64,000 nt of DNA, taken from the NCBI GenBank assembly GCA_016710585.1, contig JADJVN010000019.1:1-64000 (forward strand). Direction: 5' to 3'. Positions 9,203 through 19,933 of this stretch are shown in pieces. The notes beneath the pieces are model-generated. The model made no database searches. It worked only from the letters and a program-made list of their open reading frames with translations, and was not told the origin of the DNA. Origin of the DNA: Saprospiraceae bacterium. Its GTDB lineage: Bacteria > Bacteroidota > Bacteroidia > Chitinophagales > Saprospiraceae. Each line of letters starts with the position of its first letter. The first letter of the stretch is position 1. A program made the position numbers and the translations under genes.

Positions 9203-10752
9203 ATGACAAAAATTAAAAACTATTTTTTTCTCTGTGTATTCGTAACTTTCAGTTTTTCTACATTTGGCCAAACCTATAAACTAGACAATGTAGAAAATTT
9301 CAGATCTAATGGCATTAAACCTGTTAAAACTGAAGGTGGAATCGTCGGCTATACCATATTCTATAAGACAGATAAAGCTGACAGAAAAAACGATAACTAT
9401 GCATTTGAGTTACTAGATGAAAAGTTAAAAAAGGTAAACCGCATAAAAGTGGTCTTACCAAGGGGGACTCGTCTGATCCAGTCAGTACATAATGGTATTA
9501 GCCTTGGGATGATGTTCTACAATACAAGTGGGGGCAAATATATATTTAAATCATATGATGCTACTTTAAAATTAGTAGGATCATACGAATCTGAGAAAAT
9601 AAACAGTTATGAACGTGCAGCTTTAAATCATATGGCAGATAACGAATCATCTACTTTCTATGGCATACATGCAATACCTATGAAAGGGTTTGTTAGAGCA
9701 GGTTATGGTGAAAAAAAGACCAATTCTCTGTTACAGTATTCGATGTTAATTTTAAGAAAAAATGGGTATCTCAAACTCCTGAAAAACAAGATGGGCTAGA
9801 GACGTTTGTAATGTCTGATATTAATGATAAATATATTACTGGACTCACCATGCGTCGCAAAGGAATTACATCTCTCAAATTTGAATACTTTTTAACAGTA
9901 TTTGACTTTGAAACAGGCAAAAAATTAATCGATGTTTCAGCAGAAAAACAAAAAGAAAACTTATCTATTTCCGCAACAAACCTACTGGACAACGATCAAC
10001 TGCTTGTTCTTGGTGAATATTATGATGCAGAAGATAAAGCTGGTGTTAGTAAAAGCAATGGAATTTATTTCAAAAAATTCGACATAAAAACAGATAAAGC
10101 AACCAATGAAATAAAACTCTCTTGGAAGGTTGACATAAAAAAAATGTTCAACCAAAATGGAATGAAACGCATTGAAGAAAATTATTCAAATTTCCCAATG
10201 TCACTCATCAGATCTGCAAATGGCCATACCTACCTGATATATGAACAATATAGGAGAGCTGTTGATGGAGTTGGTTTAGCAATATCAGCTTTAGGTGGTA
10301 GTGCTAGTATAGCAAAACTAAAGATTGGTGATTTATGGATGCTAGAATTAGATGAGAATTACAAACCACTAAATGTAAATTACTACATTAAAGAAAGCAG
10401 CAATGTAATATTGCCAGAGGGTGCCAATTTTTTTGGAACTGGATTTTTAGGTATGTATGCTAAAAATACTGGTGAATTCGATTATCAATTTACACAACAA
10501 AGTGCTGATAAGCGCACTTTTAATGTTGCATACGTCAACTATGATCGCGAAGAAGGAGAAAAATCAAAACCAATTGTTGCTGGTATATTTATGTCAGATG
10601 ATGGCAAAATAAACTATGACAAAGTGGATATAACTGTTCCAAAAAAGACTTATCAATATCTTTATCCTGGTCCAGGAAACAGCATCATGTTAGCACAATA
10701 CAATTACAAAGAAGAGGTGATAAATTTAAAACTTATCAAGATGAATTACTAA
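9203..10752 (+). CDS. secreted protein of unknown function, interrupted by a frameshift at an A7 run
   Basis: Two reading frames form one protein. The first (from ATG 9203) has a signal peptide ending ...FSTFGQ at residue 23 and continues to residue 171; at 9711-9717 the run GAAAAAAAG moves the coding frame by -1, and the second frame runs on to 10752. Without the shift the first frame ends at 9799 with poor sequence. Adding one A gives a 516-residue protein. The zero-frame codons GAA AAA AAG also form the slippery heptamer A-AAA-AAG known from dnaX, so programmed frameshifting cannot be excluded, but a one-base deletion is more likely. The protein is beta-rich with no domain I recognise. It lies between the M48 peptidase gene and a barrel-like gene 6 bases downstream, probably in one operon. 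Confidence 0.65.
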
Positions 10753-10758
10753 TCAAAT

Positions 10759-11421
10759 ATGAATCAAAATAATATTATTTATATTATTGTTGTATTATTT
10801 CATATTTTATTTATTAATAATAACTTCGGGCAGCTATATCTAAACCTTAATGCTGGAATTCATGCTTTAAAAATAGAGGGTATCAGATCTACTAACCCAG
10901 TCTTTTTTATTCATTCCAATAACAATTATTCAGATAATTTAAGTGGAATAGTTGGATTAAATCTTAAGTATAAATTTAAAAGAAATATTTATTGCAGTAT
11001 ATTAGCATCCTATACAAAAAAAGATGTCGAAGCTTCAGATAGAACTTTTTTACCAACTGATAGATTTACATTTAATTATTTTCAATATGGCTCTGGGCTA
11101 GGTGTTTACTTTAGAGGATTTGAATTTAGTTTAGCTTGTGAATACAATCAATTAAAACAAATCAATAAATATAGAAAGGGCGAATTTGCCAATAAGCTTA
11201 ATAGAGATATAAATGAACTTGCTTTATTGTATCGATTGAGCTATCAGATTAAGAAAGTTCAAATTTCATTAAATTATCATAATGGTATTAAATTTTCAGA
11301 CAATGAGGTCTCTGCTTATTACTTCAAACCCCTCAAATCAATCAGCTTAGATATAGGCTACACATTAAAAATAAAAAAACTAAATCTTAAAAAAAATGAC
11401 ATAGAATGTCCAAAATTATAA
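10759..11421 (+). CDS. predicted outer-membrane beta-barrel protein
   Basis: A 220-residue protein with a hydrophobic N-terminal export signal (about residues 5-24, ending ...NNNFGQ). The mature part consists of alternating polar/hydrophobic strands with many Tyr and Phe and ends with a strand pattern (SISLDIGYTLKI) like small Bacteroidota porin-type barrels, followed by a polar tail. No named domain is recognised. It begins 6 bases after the frameshifted secreted-protein gene, and the M48 gene lies 21 bases before that, so the three probably form a transcription unit for envelope proteins. Confidence 0.6.
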   Translation: MNQNNIIYIIVVLFHILFINNNFGQLYLNLNAGIHALKIEGIRSTNPVFFIHSNNNYSDNLSGIVGLNLKYKFKRNIYCSILASYTKKDVEASDRTFLPTDRFTFNYFQYGSGLGVYFRGFEFSLACEYNQLKQINKYRKGEFANKLNRDINELALLYRLSYQIKKVQISLNYHNGIKFSDNEVSAYYFKPLKSISLDIGYTLKIKKLNLKKNDIECPKL

Positions 11422-11429
11422 ATGAAACT

Positions 11430-11463
11430 TTGTTCTGTACTTACAAAAAAATTATTAACTTTG
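11430..11463 (+). promoter_or_regulatory. possible promoter for the SUMF1-like gene
   Basis: TAACTTTG at 11456-11463 matches the Bacteroidota -7 box TAnnTTTG, with a TTG at 11430-11432. The spacing of 23 is slightly long, and the 5' leader would be about 70 bases. Confidence 0.4.
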
Positions 11464-11539
11464 TTCAGTAAAAAAGCAAGCCAAAGCGATTACCCAATAC
11501 ACTCAATCTTTTGACCAAAAATAAATTCAATTATCTAAT

Positions 11540-12490
11540 ATGAATCATCTTATATCTAGCCAAAGCAAATTTTTAAATAAAGTAATTACTCTATTATTCA
11601 TTACAATTTTGATCTCTTCTTGCAGGACATCAAAATTACCATCTGACTTGACCATAGACAATGCTCCTACACCACCAGGCACTGTAAAAATTTCCAACAA
11701 TTTATTTTTCGGCACCGCCGAAATCTCAAATATTATGTACTTGGAGTTTATGTATTGGACTAAACAAATATATGGATCCAATTCAACAGAATATACTAGT
11801 ATCATTCCAGATACAATGGTATGGTCGAAATTAAATCAAAATTATATATCGCATGACACTTTTTACTTGCGACATTTTGCATATTGGCATTATCCAGTTG
11901 TAGGAATTTCTTATGAACAAGCGAAAGCCTTTTCTAATTGGCGTTCTGATAGATATATGGAATTACTCTTAATAGAGAATGGAATAATTGAACCTAGAAC
12001 AATAATTCCTAAAGATTCAATTTTCACAACTGAAAAATTTTTTAAAGGTCAATATTATGGTATAAATCCGAAACAACACGGATCAATTTACCCTGTTTAT
12101 TCGTTGCCTGATTCAGCAACATATCAGCATATATATGTTTTTGCAGATTCCTTAAATGCTAAGAATATTAAAAAATGCAAGAAAAAAGCTTGTGCGACCT
12201 TTTTGATCACTGACTACAATTGTATTGAAAACAAGACTTATAGAACAAAAGATTTTCCATATGGTCCCGATCCTACCATGCCTACGCAATGTGATCACTG
12301 CCCTCGCAATATCATAGCACATTTAAAAGGCAATGTGAGGGAAATGACCACAACCAAAGGAGTATATTATGGCAGCAGCTTTATATACTCTTGTAAAATG
12401 CCATGGAATATTTTCAGAAAGGACATATTTGAAATAAATAGCTATACAGGATTCAGGAATGTCTGTGAATATAAGCAATGGAAGTACTAA
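11540..12490 (+). CDS. SUMF1/FGE-sulfatase-domain lipoprotein (GldJ/GldK-like fold)
   Basis: A 316-residue lipoprotein with lipobox ISSC (lipidated Cys28). The mature part has the formylglycine-generating-enzyme-like fold: an early EISNIMYLEFMYW segment, the core PVVGISYEQAKAFSNWRS that is diagnostic for this fold, and a C-terminal GNVREMTTTKGVYYGSSF. In Bacteroidota this fold is shared by the gliding/T9SS lipoproteins GldJ and GldK, as well as by many relatives of unknown role. The two catalytic Cys of true FGE are not evident in place, so a structural rather than sulfatase-activating role is more likely (inference). It has no gld neighbours, so I do not call it gldJ or gldK. Confidence 0.75.
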   Translation: MNHLISSQSKFLNKVITLLFITILISSCRTSKLPSDLTIDNAPTPPGTVKISNNLFFGTAEISNIMYLEFMYWTKQIYGSNSTEYTSIIPDTMVWSKLNQNYISHDTFYLRHFAYWHYPVVGISYEQAKAFSNWRSDRYMELLLIENGIIEPRTIIPKDSIFTTEKFFKGQYYGINPKQHGSIYPVYSLPDSATYQHIYVFADSLNAKNIKKCKKKACATFLITDYNCIENKTYRTKDFPYGPDPTMPTQCDHCPRNIIAHLKGNVREMTTTKGVYYGSSFIYSCKMPWNIFRKDIFEINSYTGFRNVCEYKQWKY

Positions 12491-12500
12491 AACTAAAAAA

Positions 12501-12523
12501 GCTCAAGAACAATGTCCTTGAGC
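12501..12523 (-). terminator. intrinsic terminator of the DUF2541-like gene
   Basis: Stem GCTCAAG / CTTGAGC with a 9-base loop, followed on the minus strand by six T's. It lies between two convergent genes. Confidence 0.75.
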
Positions 12524-12556
12524 CTTATAAATATCGCTGATTATTGTTTTGAAAAA

Positions 12557-12967
12557 TTATTTTCTACCCCATAATTCGATTACTGCCTTATCATTGAGTA
12601 ATCCACCTTTTGTATCATACCAGAAATCAACTTTAGAAATAATCCGATTATTCCCTTCCAGATCAATTACTCTACTTTCACCACCACGTGCTACATTGTC
12701 TCTTGTCTCCACGACTTGAGATTCTCCATTGGCAAGATGGACGACAAGCTTATGCATATTGATTCCTGAACGCTTTACAATAAATTTCAATTTTTTAAAA
12801 CTCCCTTCCCTAGCTGTAACTATAATTGCATCATGATCTAGACCGCGATTCACTTTCTGCGTACCTAGTTTTTCCCATTTTGGACCTCTTTGTTCAATAC
12901 CAAAAGAACTTAAACTTAAAAAGGCTCCCAATGCTATAATAGTAAGAATTAAAATATTTGATTTCAT
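12557..12967 (-). CDS. small secreted DUF2541-like beta protein
   Basis: A 136-residue protein with a signal peptide (about residues 1-23, ending ...LSSFG). The mature part has the pattern of the DUF2541 group: W-x-x-L-G at the start, a DHDAIIV strand, a KKLKFIVKRSG strand, then a SRVIDLEGNNRIISKVDFWY block and a final VIELWGRK strand. Proteins of this kind are small periplasmic or secreted beta sandwiches with no known reaction. Family assignment is from pattern memory. The gene has its own terminator (12501-12523), and 78 bases separate it from the upstream Fic gene on the same strand. Confidence 0.65.
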   Translation of the reverse strand: MKSNILILTIIALGAFLSLSSFGIEQRGPKWEKLGTQKVNRGLDHDAIIVTAREGSFKKLKFIVKRSGINMHKLVVHLANGESQVVETRDNVARGGESRVIDLEGNNRIISKVDFWYDTKGGLLNDKAVIELWGRK

Positions 12968-13045
12968 TTTTTAAAATTTAATTGTTTAGTAAATAGACTT
13001 AAAAATACAAATAAAGTTTAATCCAATAGCTAAGAAACATCGTTT

Positions 13046-14101
13046 TCAACTTTGAAGAATTTCCAAATAATGTTCTAAAGATTTCATTTCAGCTTGAATT
13101 ACAAACTTAATAAATGAATCAATCGACCCTGTTTGATTAGATTCTTCTAATGCCATGTAATACTGAGATTTTGTAGTGGCATCGCTGCGAATATTGGCAA
13201 TGACATAATGATGCTGTAACAAAATCAAATTCATCAACAACCTACTTGTCCTTCCATTTCCATCAATAAATGGATGTATACTGACTACACGCTGGTGAAC
13301 TTCCGCTGCCAGAATAACAGGATGAATTTTTTTCTTCACTTCATCATACCATATAAAAAAATCTTCCATTAGTTTATCGATCATATAGGGTTGAGGCGGC
13401 ACATGTTTACTCCCAGAAATATAAACTTGTACTGAGCGATATCTACCAGCATTCTCTCTATCGATTCCCCTTAAAATCAAATAATGCAACTCAAGCAGGC
13501 ACTTTCTATTGAGATCAATTTTTCGATCTACAAGATCTTTTATAAATTGAATAGCCTCGTAATGATTAACAGCTTCAAGATGCTCACGCATACTCTTCCC
13601 TGAAATCGTTAATCCTTTATTCACCACGAGGTTCGTCTCCTGCAAAGTGAGCGTATTGCCCTCTATTTTATTGCTATCATAGGTATATTCTATCTCCAAT
13701 GCCTCAGCAATCCGAAAAGAGTCTTGTTTTCTCACTTGATCAAGTCTTGATTTAAGTTTATCCAATTCTAGGATCAAGGATTCAAATCCTTCAGATATTT
13801 TAGTTTCTTGTTTGGATTGGTATTGAATTTTCTCTTCTGCAACGATGAGCGCCTCCTTCCACATATCTTCATGCTGAAGCTCCTCATATACTTTTTCAGC
13901 CAACCATAAAGTCAACATTTCTTTCCTCTGATGCTCAAAAATATCGCTCAAAATACGAATCTGATCACGAGTCGCCTTCCTTTCAGATCGCTCTATCTTG
14001 CTTAACAAGGTTGAATCAATTCCTGTCTTTAATGATAAATCCTTGAGAGTCAAATCATTTTGTTCTCTAGTAGTCTTCAGTAATAATGCAAGTGATTTCA
14101 T
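13046..14101 (-). CDS. Fic/DOC family protein with N-terminal XRE-type HTH
   Basis: A 351-residue fusion. Residues 1-60 form an XRE/Cro helix-turn-helix (DLSLKTGIDSTLLSKIER). A helical linker (about 65-125) leads to a Fic domain with the complete catalytic motif HPFIDGNGRTSR at 276-287, including the His276 base and the anion-binding Arg. An inhibitory-helix motif of class II type, SNKIEGN, is at 143-149, so the Glu147 would block ATP until released. Fic enzymes transfer AMP (or a related nucleotide) to target hydroxyl groups. No antitoxin gene is adjacent, consistent with self-inhibition by the internal motif. The HTH suggests DNA binding or autoregulation. A -7-like box (TAATTTTG on the minus strand, 14121-14128) lies just upstream. 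Confidence 0.9.
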   Translation of the reverse strand: MKSLALLLKTTREQNDLTLKDLSLKTGIDSTLLSKIERSERKATRDQIRILSDIFEHQRKEMLTLWLAEKVYEELQHEDMWKEALIVAEEKIQYQSKQETKISEGFESLILELDKLKSRLDQVRKQDSFRIAEALEIEYTYDSNKIEGNTLTLQETNLVVNKGLTISGKSMREHLEAVNHYEAIQFIKDLVDRKIDLNRKCLLELHYLILRGIDRENAGRYRSVQVYISGSKHVPPQPYMIDKLMEDFFIWYDEVKKKIHPVILAAEVHQRVVSIHPFIDGNGRTSRLLMNLILLQHHYVIANIRSDATTKSQYYMALEESNQTGSIDSFIKFVIQAEMKSLEHYLEILQS

Positions 14102-14186
14102 AAGCCAATTCTTGTCAAGACAAAATTAGTACTTTTTTGTGAAATTATTATATATCAAAATGAAATTAACAAAATTTAATTCTTCA

Positions 14187-14690
14187 TCATAGATTTTTCA
14201 AAATTGCTATTGTTAAATTATTGCTTGGTCTTGGTGCATCCTGATACTCACATTTACCCGTTCTATTATAAATCAAATAAGTAGGATAAGCTAAAATTCC
14301 ATGACTTTGGGCAAGCTCTTTTGATTGCAAATCATTCAAATAATAATGTTTGCCTACAAGCTTGTTATCTATGACAAATTTTTGACATTCCGACTTATTT
14401 GATTTCACACATAAAAATAGAAATACAACATCTGCGCTACTTAATGAATCTTGGAGTAACTTCATTGAAGGAACTTCTTCTCGACATCCACGGCACCAAG
14501 GTCCCCCGACATCAACATAAACTGCTTTGTTTTTATACTTTGTCAGAATCAATTGTTTCAATTGATTACTATTATTTTCAATTTCAAAAGTTGGAAAATC
14601 AAGAATAATATTTCTGGATTGATTATCCAAGTTGCATGAAAGAAAAAACAATATCACATATAAAAAAAATATTTGCCTCTTTTCATTCAA
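14187..14690 (-). CDS. thioredoxin-like (TlpA/ResA-type) lipoprotein
   Basis: A 167-residue protein with a lipobox FFLSC (Cys19) and a thioredoxin-fold domain. The redox motif is WCRGC at residues 65-69, in the context VDVGGPWCRGCREEVP typical of TlpA/ResA-type proteins, and the cis-Pro loop is AYPTYLI near 140. It is expected to work on the periplasmic side as a disulfide reductase or to deliver electrons for cytochrome c or envelope protein maturation; the exact partner is unknown. The start is TTG at 14690, because no ATG gives the lipoprotein signal. A 7-bp tandem repeat array begins 12 bases upstream and may affect its expression. Confidence 0.85.
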   Translation of the reverse strand: MNEKRQIFFLYVILFFLSCNLDNQSRNIILDFPTFEIENNSNQLKQLILTKYKNKAVYVDVGGPWCRGCREEVPSMKLLQDSLSSADVVFLFLCVKSNKSECQKFVIDNKLVGKHYYLNDLQSKELAQSHGILAYPTYLIYNRTGKCEYQDAPRPSNNLTIAILKNL

Positions 14691-14702
14691 CCAAAGATTT
14701 GC

Positions 14703-15957
<1,255 letters not shown>

Positions 15958-15960
15958 ATT

Positions 15961-18692
15961 CTAAAATCCAAATGCATTGTCCAATAATTCTATCAATTGT
16001 CTATCATGTATTTTTTTAAATCCTACTGCAGGAGAAGCAGAAGCAGGCCTTGTGATGAAATTTAAACTTTCATATTTCCATCTTGCTTTTATATATGAGG
16101 CAGCGCCCATATTCAACGGCTCTTCTTGTACCCATGCCATTTTAGCTTTTGGATTTTTCAATACATAGGATTCAATTTGGTGTTCTGGAAATGGATACAA
16201 TTGTTCAAGTCTAATTATTGTACAATCATTAATTTCTTTATCTTCTTTCCTTTGCAACAAATCATAATATATCTGTCCAGAGCAAAATAATATTCGATTT
16301 ACTTTTTTATCAGTTGCGGCATCAATCATGATTTCTTGAAAGGCATTAGCTTCAGTAAACTGATCTATAGTAGATATACACTTGGGATGTCTCAGTAATG
16401 ACTTCGGAGACATAATTATTAATGGTTTTCTAAAATCCCATGTCAGTTGCCTTCTTATAATATGAAAGAAATTTGCTGGACTTGTTATATTCGCTACGAT
16501 GATATTATTTTCTGCGCAAGCTTGGAGATATCTCTCCATTCTTGCTGATGAATGTTCTGGACCCTGTCCATCATATCCATGTGGCAATAGCATTACGATG
16601 CCACTCATGCGATTCCATTTACTCTCGGCAGAACTAAAAAACTGATCAAAGATGACTTGAGCACCATTCGCAAAATCACCAAACTGCGCTTCCCAAATAA
16701 CTAAATGATTTGGTGTCGCAATGGAATAACCATATTCAAATCCAAGCACTGCAAATTCGGATAACAAGGAATTATATATAAAAAATTGTCCTTGTGTATC
16801 TGATATCCGACTGAGCCTATTGTACTCGGTATTATTTTTTTCATCGAATAAAACGGCATGTCTATGAGAGAAAGTTCCTCTCTTGACATCCTGCCCACTC
16901 ATTCGTACATTCTTGCCATCATTAAGTATACTTGCATAAGCCAACAATTCAGCCAAAGCCCAATCCAATTGACCATTTTTAATCAACTCATTCCATGACT
17001 TAAGCAATCTATTTACCTTAGGTAAAAGATGAAATTCTGCAGGAACTGTAGTTATTGATTTTAGCAAATTTTGTATAATAGTTAGAGAAATGCCTGTCAA
17101 AGGACTCGCAAAAAAATCTTCGTCTGTGGTATATTTTTTTAAAGATTTCCATGCCAATTCAGGCTCTTGATATATATACGGCAATGCTTTCTGCTTAATG
17201 AGATCTAATCGTTCTTGCAGAATATCCCAAAATGATTTTTCCATTTCTGTGGCAAGAGTCTGGTCGACATCTCCCCTATCAGTTAATGTTTTGATATAAA
17301 GCTCTCTTACATTGGGATGACTACTTATGATGTCATACATTTCTGGTTGAGTAAATTTTGGGTCATCTCCTTCATTGTGTCCATGACGTCTATAACAAAC
17401 CATATCCACAAATACGTCACAGTTAAAATGCTGTCTATATTCTAAGGCTAACTCCACTGCATAGACTACAGCTTCTGGATCATCACCATTGACATGGAAT
17501 ACAGGAGCTTGGACAATACCTGCTGCTGCTGTACAATAATTTGATGAACGTGCATCGTCAAAATCTGTGGTAAAACCAATTTGATTATTGATCACAAAAT
17601 GAAATGTCCCTCCAGTATAATACCCTTTTAATTGTGACATTTGCACCACTTCATAGACGATTCCTTGCCCTGCAACTGCGGCATCACCATGGATCAATAT
17701 TGGCAATATTTTATCATAATCGGATCGATATAATATATCTGCCTTTGCTCGAGACAAGCCTTCTACAACAGGATCTACAGCTTCAAGATGTGAAGGATTT
17801 GGAGCTAATTTGAGATGCACATGACGACCACTTCGAGTATTAACTTGTGATGCAAATCCAAGATGATACTTCACATCTCCAGATCCAAAGCTTAACTCAG
17901 GAACTGAATTCCCTTCGAATTCATTAAATATTTGTTCATAGGTTTTCCCCATGATATTTGCAAGAACATTGAGGCGTCCGCGATGAGCCATTCTATGACG
18001 AATTCTTCAACCTGTTGTTCAGATCCAAGATTAATAATAGCATCTAATGCAGCTATAGTTGACTCACCTCCTTCTAGTGAAAATCGCTTTTGCCCAACAT
18101 ATTTTGTGTGGAGAAATTTTTCAAAAATGACTGCATCATTGAGTTTTTCTAGAATGCGTTTTTTCTTCGAGATATCAAAATGACGTTGCTGGTGCATATT
18201 TTCAATTTTATCTCTTAGCCACATTCTCCTTTCATTATCCTCAATATGGGAATATTCAAAACCTATGGTGCCACAATATATTTTTTGAAGCTGCTGATGA
18301 ATATCTTCTAGACTTGCATTTTTTAAACCTATGGATTCTCCAGCGATAAATTTACTTTTAAGATCTTGATCTGACAATCCAAAATCACTCAACTGTAAAA
18401 ATGGCTTTCGATCCCTTCTCTTTCTGATTGGATTGGTATGCGACAATAAATGTCCTCGATGTCTGTAAGCATCAATCAAATTATAAACGGATAATTCCTT
18501 TACAGAAAATGGTGTTTTGCTTGTGGTAGCTACGTTCTTCTCTACAGCGATCCCGTTACTTTTTGCTAGATCAAAACCTAAAAAAAAGGATTTCCAACTT
18601 TCATCAATGGAGTCTGGATTTTGAAGATAAGACTGATATAAATTTTCAATATAACTAGGGTGAGCGTTCATTACAGCAGAAAAATCCTTCAT
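15961..18692 (-). CDS. sucA: 2-oxoglutarate dehydrogenase E1 component, with a one-base frameshift
   Basis: E1 of the 2-oxoglutarate dehydrogenase complex: a thiamine-diphosphate enzyme that decarboxylates 2-oxoglutarate and passes the succinyl group to E2. The N-terminal segment (HPSYIENLYQSYLQNPDSID) and the core from MAHRGRLNVLANIMGK onward, with GSGDVKYHLG and INNQIGFTTD, are typical. The frame breaks at about 17993: the minus strand reads GTC ATA GAA TGG where the family has V-I-G-M-A-H-R-G. Adding one G (GTC ATA GGA ATG) joins the two parts into 910 residues, the normal E1 length. Both parts are otherwise well preserved, so a sequencing or assembly deletion is more likely than a true loss of a central enzyme. 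lpdA (E3) lies about 24 kb away; E2 is not in the window. Confidence 0.9.
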
Positions 18693-18825
18693 CTTTATCT
18701 AATATTGAGTAATTTTTATAAAAACTATACTGAAATTAACTCAAATTGACCAAAATCGTTCAAATACCCTCTGTTTTTTAAAACCTCAATTTTAAAATAA
18801 AATATGAATCCTTTGCCAAAAAAAA

Positions 18826-18860
18826 ATAGCAACAAACTGAATTCATCAATTTGCTGCTAT
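18826..18860 (-). terminator. terminator of the lipoprotein gene cluster
   Basis: An 11-bp stem with one mismatch (ATAGCAACAAA / TTTGCTGCTAT), followed on the minus strand by a run of nine T's. It ends the sigma factor / barrel / lipoprotein cluster. Confidence 0.75.
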
Positions 18861-18890
18861 GATTACGCTCTACACTTAGTTTTTTATATT

Positions 18891-19892
18891 TTATAAAGTA
18901 GAAATAAATGTCTTCAATTCTGCTTCAGAAACTTTACTTGTTTGAATCCTGACAAGTTCATTAGGCTCTATATTCTTGCGAACATGTCCTAAATAATAAT
19001 CATTAATCCCTTTACCGATAGCGATATAAACAACATCCTCTCCTATTGGAATAAGCGGGAAACAAATTTCATCAATAGTTCCGTTATTACAACATGGTGC
19101 TATAACAGCATTTAGATTTTTAAAAACGCAATAAGTAAAAAATAGGATAGTATCACCAGTTGCAGCAACTATAGGTTTAACACATGGCTTTGTCATCAAT
19201 GCAGGGTCCATTTTTACAAAATAATCGCAATTCACTTTTCTCAATTTCTCAGGAAAACAAAGTATTCCAGTGACATCAGAATTTGATCTAGTCTCCCATT
19301 CAGAAAAAATAACATTATCTTGAATACTTGGATCTTTGTCCGATTCTACCCAAACTGTTCCGAAATCTTTTTCATCCCCATAAAACATCTCATATTCTTC
19401 TTTAAAATCTTTCAACTCCATACTTAAACGTAAGCTGTATTTTGATCCTGGTATTAATTCAAGTTCTACATTCTCACAGTAGATTCTCACATCTACCATC
19501 CCTCCAGAAACTAATATCCTATCATTCTCAGCATTAGTACCAATCTGTGCAGCTACCATATCTTTTTGTTTGCGTATAAACGTGACCTTAGCGATTACTT
19601 TTGAACATGTACAAGGTACAGTATCGCCAGGAACCCTGAGTGTATTGGGATAAAAATCGATTCGACTATCGTCTGGAAACTCATACCCTCCACCAGTTTT
19701 AGGATTGAACTCAAAAGTATAGATAACATTATTTAGACTTTCAAATTTGTCTCTAAAGTTTGAACCAAAAAATTGATTTGGATTTCCAACTGTTGGATCT
19801 GCAATAAAATTAATTTGATCTTCACAAGCAAATACACTAAATAAAAAACTCAGTGCAATCAAGTTAAATTTTAAATTCAATATTTTCATCAT
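18891..19892 (-). CDS. lipoprotein of unknown function, downstream of sigma factor and barrel protein
   Basis: A 333-residue lipoprotein with lipobox VFAC (Cys23). The mature protein is rich in acidic residues and contains about twelve Cys besides the lipid one, several close together (CTC near 94-96, CC near 267-268), which is unusual for Bacteroidota lipoproteins and may mean disulfides or metal binding. Strand-rich; no domain recognised. It begins 41 bases after the sigma-linked membrane-barrel gene and ends before a clear terminator, so it is most likely the third gene of the sigma factor operon. Confidence 0.65.
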   Translation of the reverse strand: MMKILNLKFNLIALSFLFSVFACEDQINFIADPTVGNPNQFFGSNFRDKFESLNNVIYTFEFNPKTGGGYEFPDDSRIDFYPNTLRVPGDTVPCTCSKVIAKVTFIRKQKDMVAAQIGTNAENDRILVSGGMVDVRIYCENVELELIPGSKYSLRLSMELKDFKEEYEMFYGDEKDFGTVWVESDKDPSIQDNVIFSEWETRSNSDVTGILCFPEKLRKVNCDYFVKMDPALMTKPCVKPIVAATGDTILFFTYCVFKNLNAVIAPCCNNGTIDEICFPLIPIGEDVVYIAIGKGINDYYLGHVRKNIEPNELVRIQTSKVSEAELKTFISTL

Positions 19893-19933
19893 TTTTTTTA
19901 TTTAGTTGACTTGAGATAACAATACTTTGTTGC

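Noticed and set aside
11540..12490. Calling the SUMF1-like lipoprotein GldJ or GldK
   Set aside because: Fold and lipobox agree, but it is shorter than these and lacks gld/por neighbours.
17985..18000. Programmed frameshifting as an explanation for sucA
   Set aside because: No slippery heptamer is present and E1 is made as one chain in all known bacteria.
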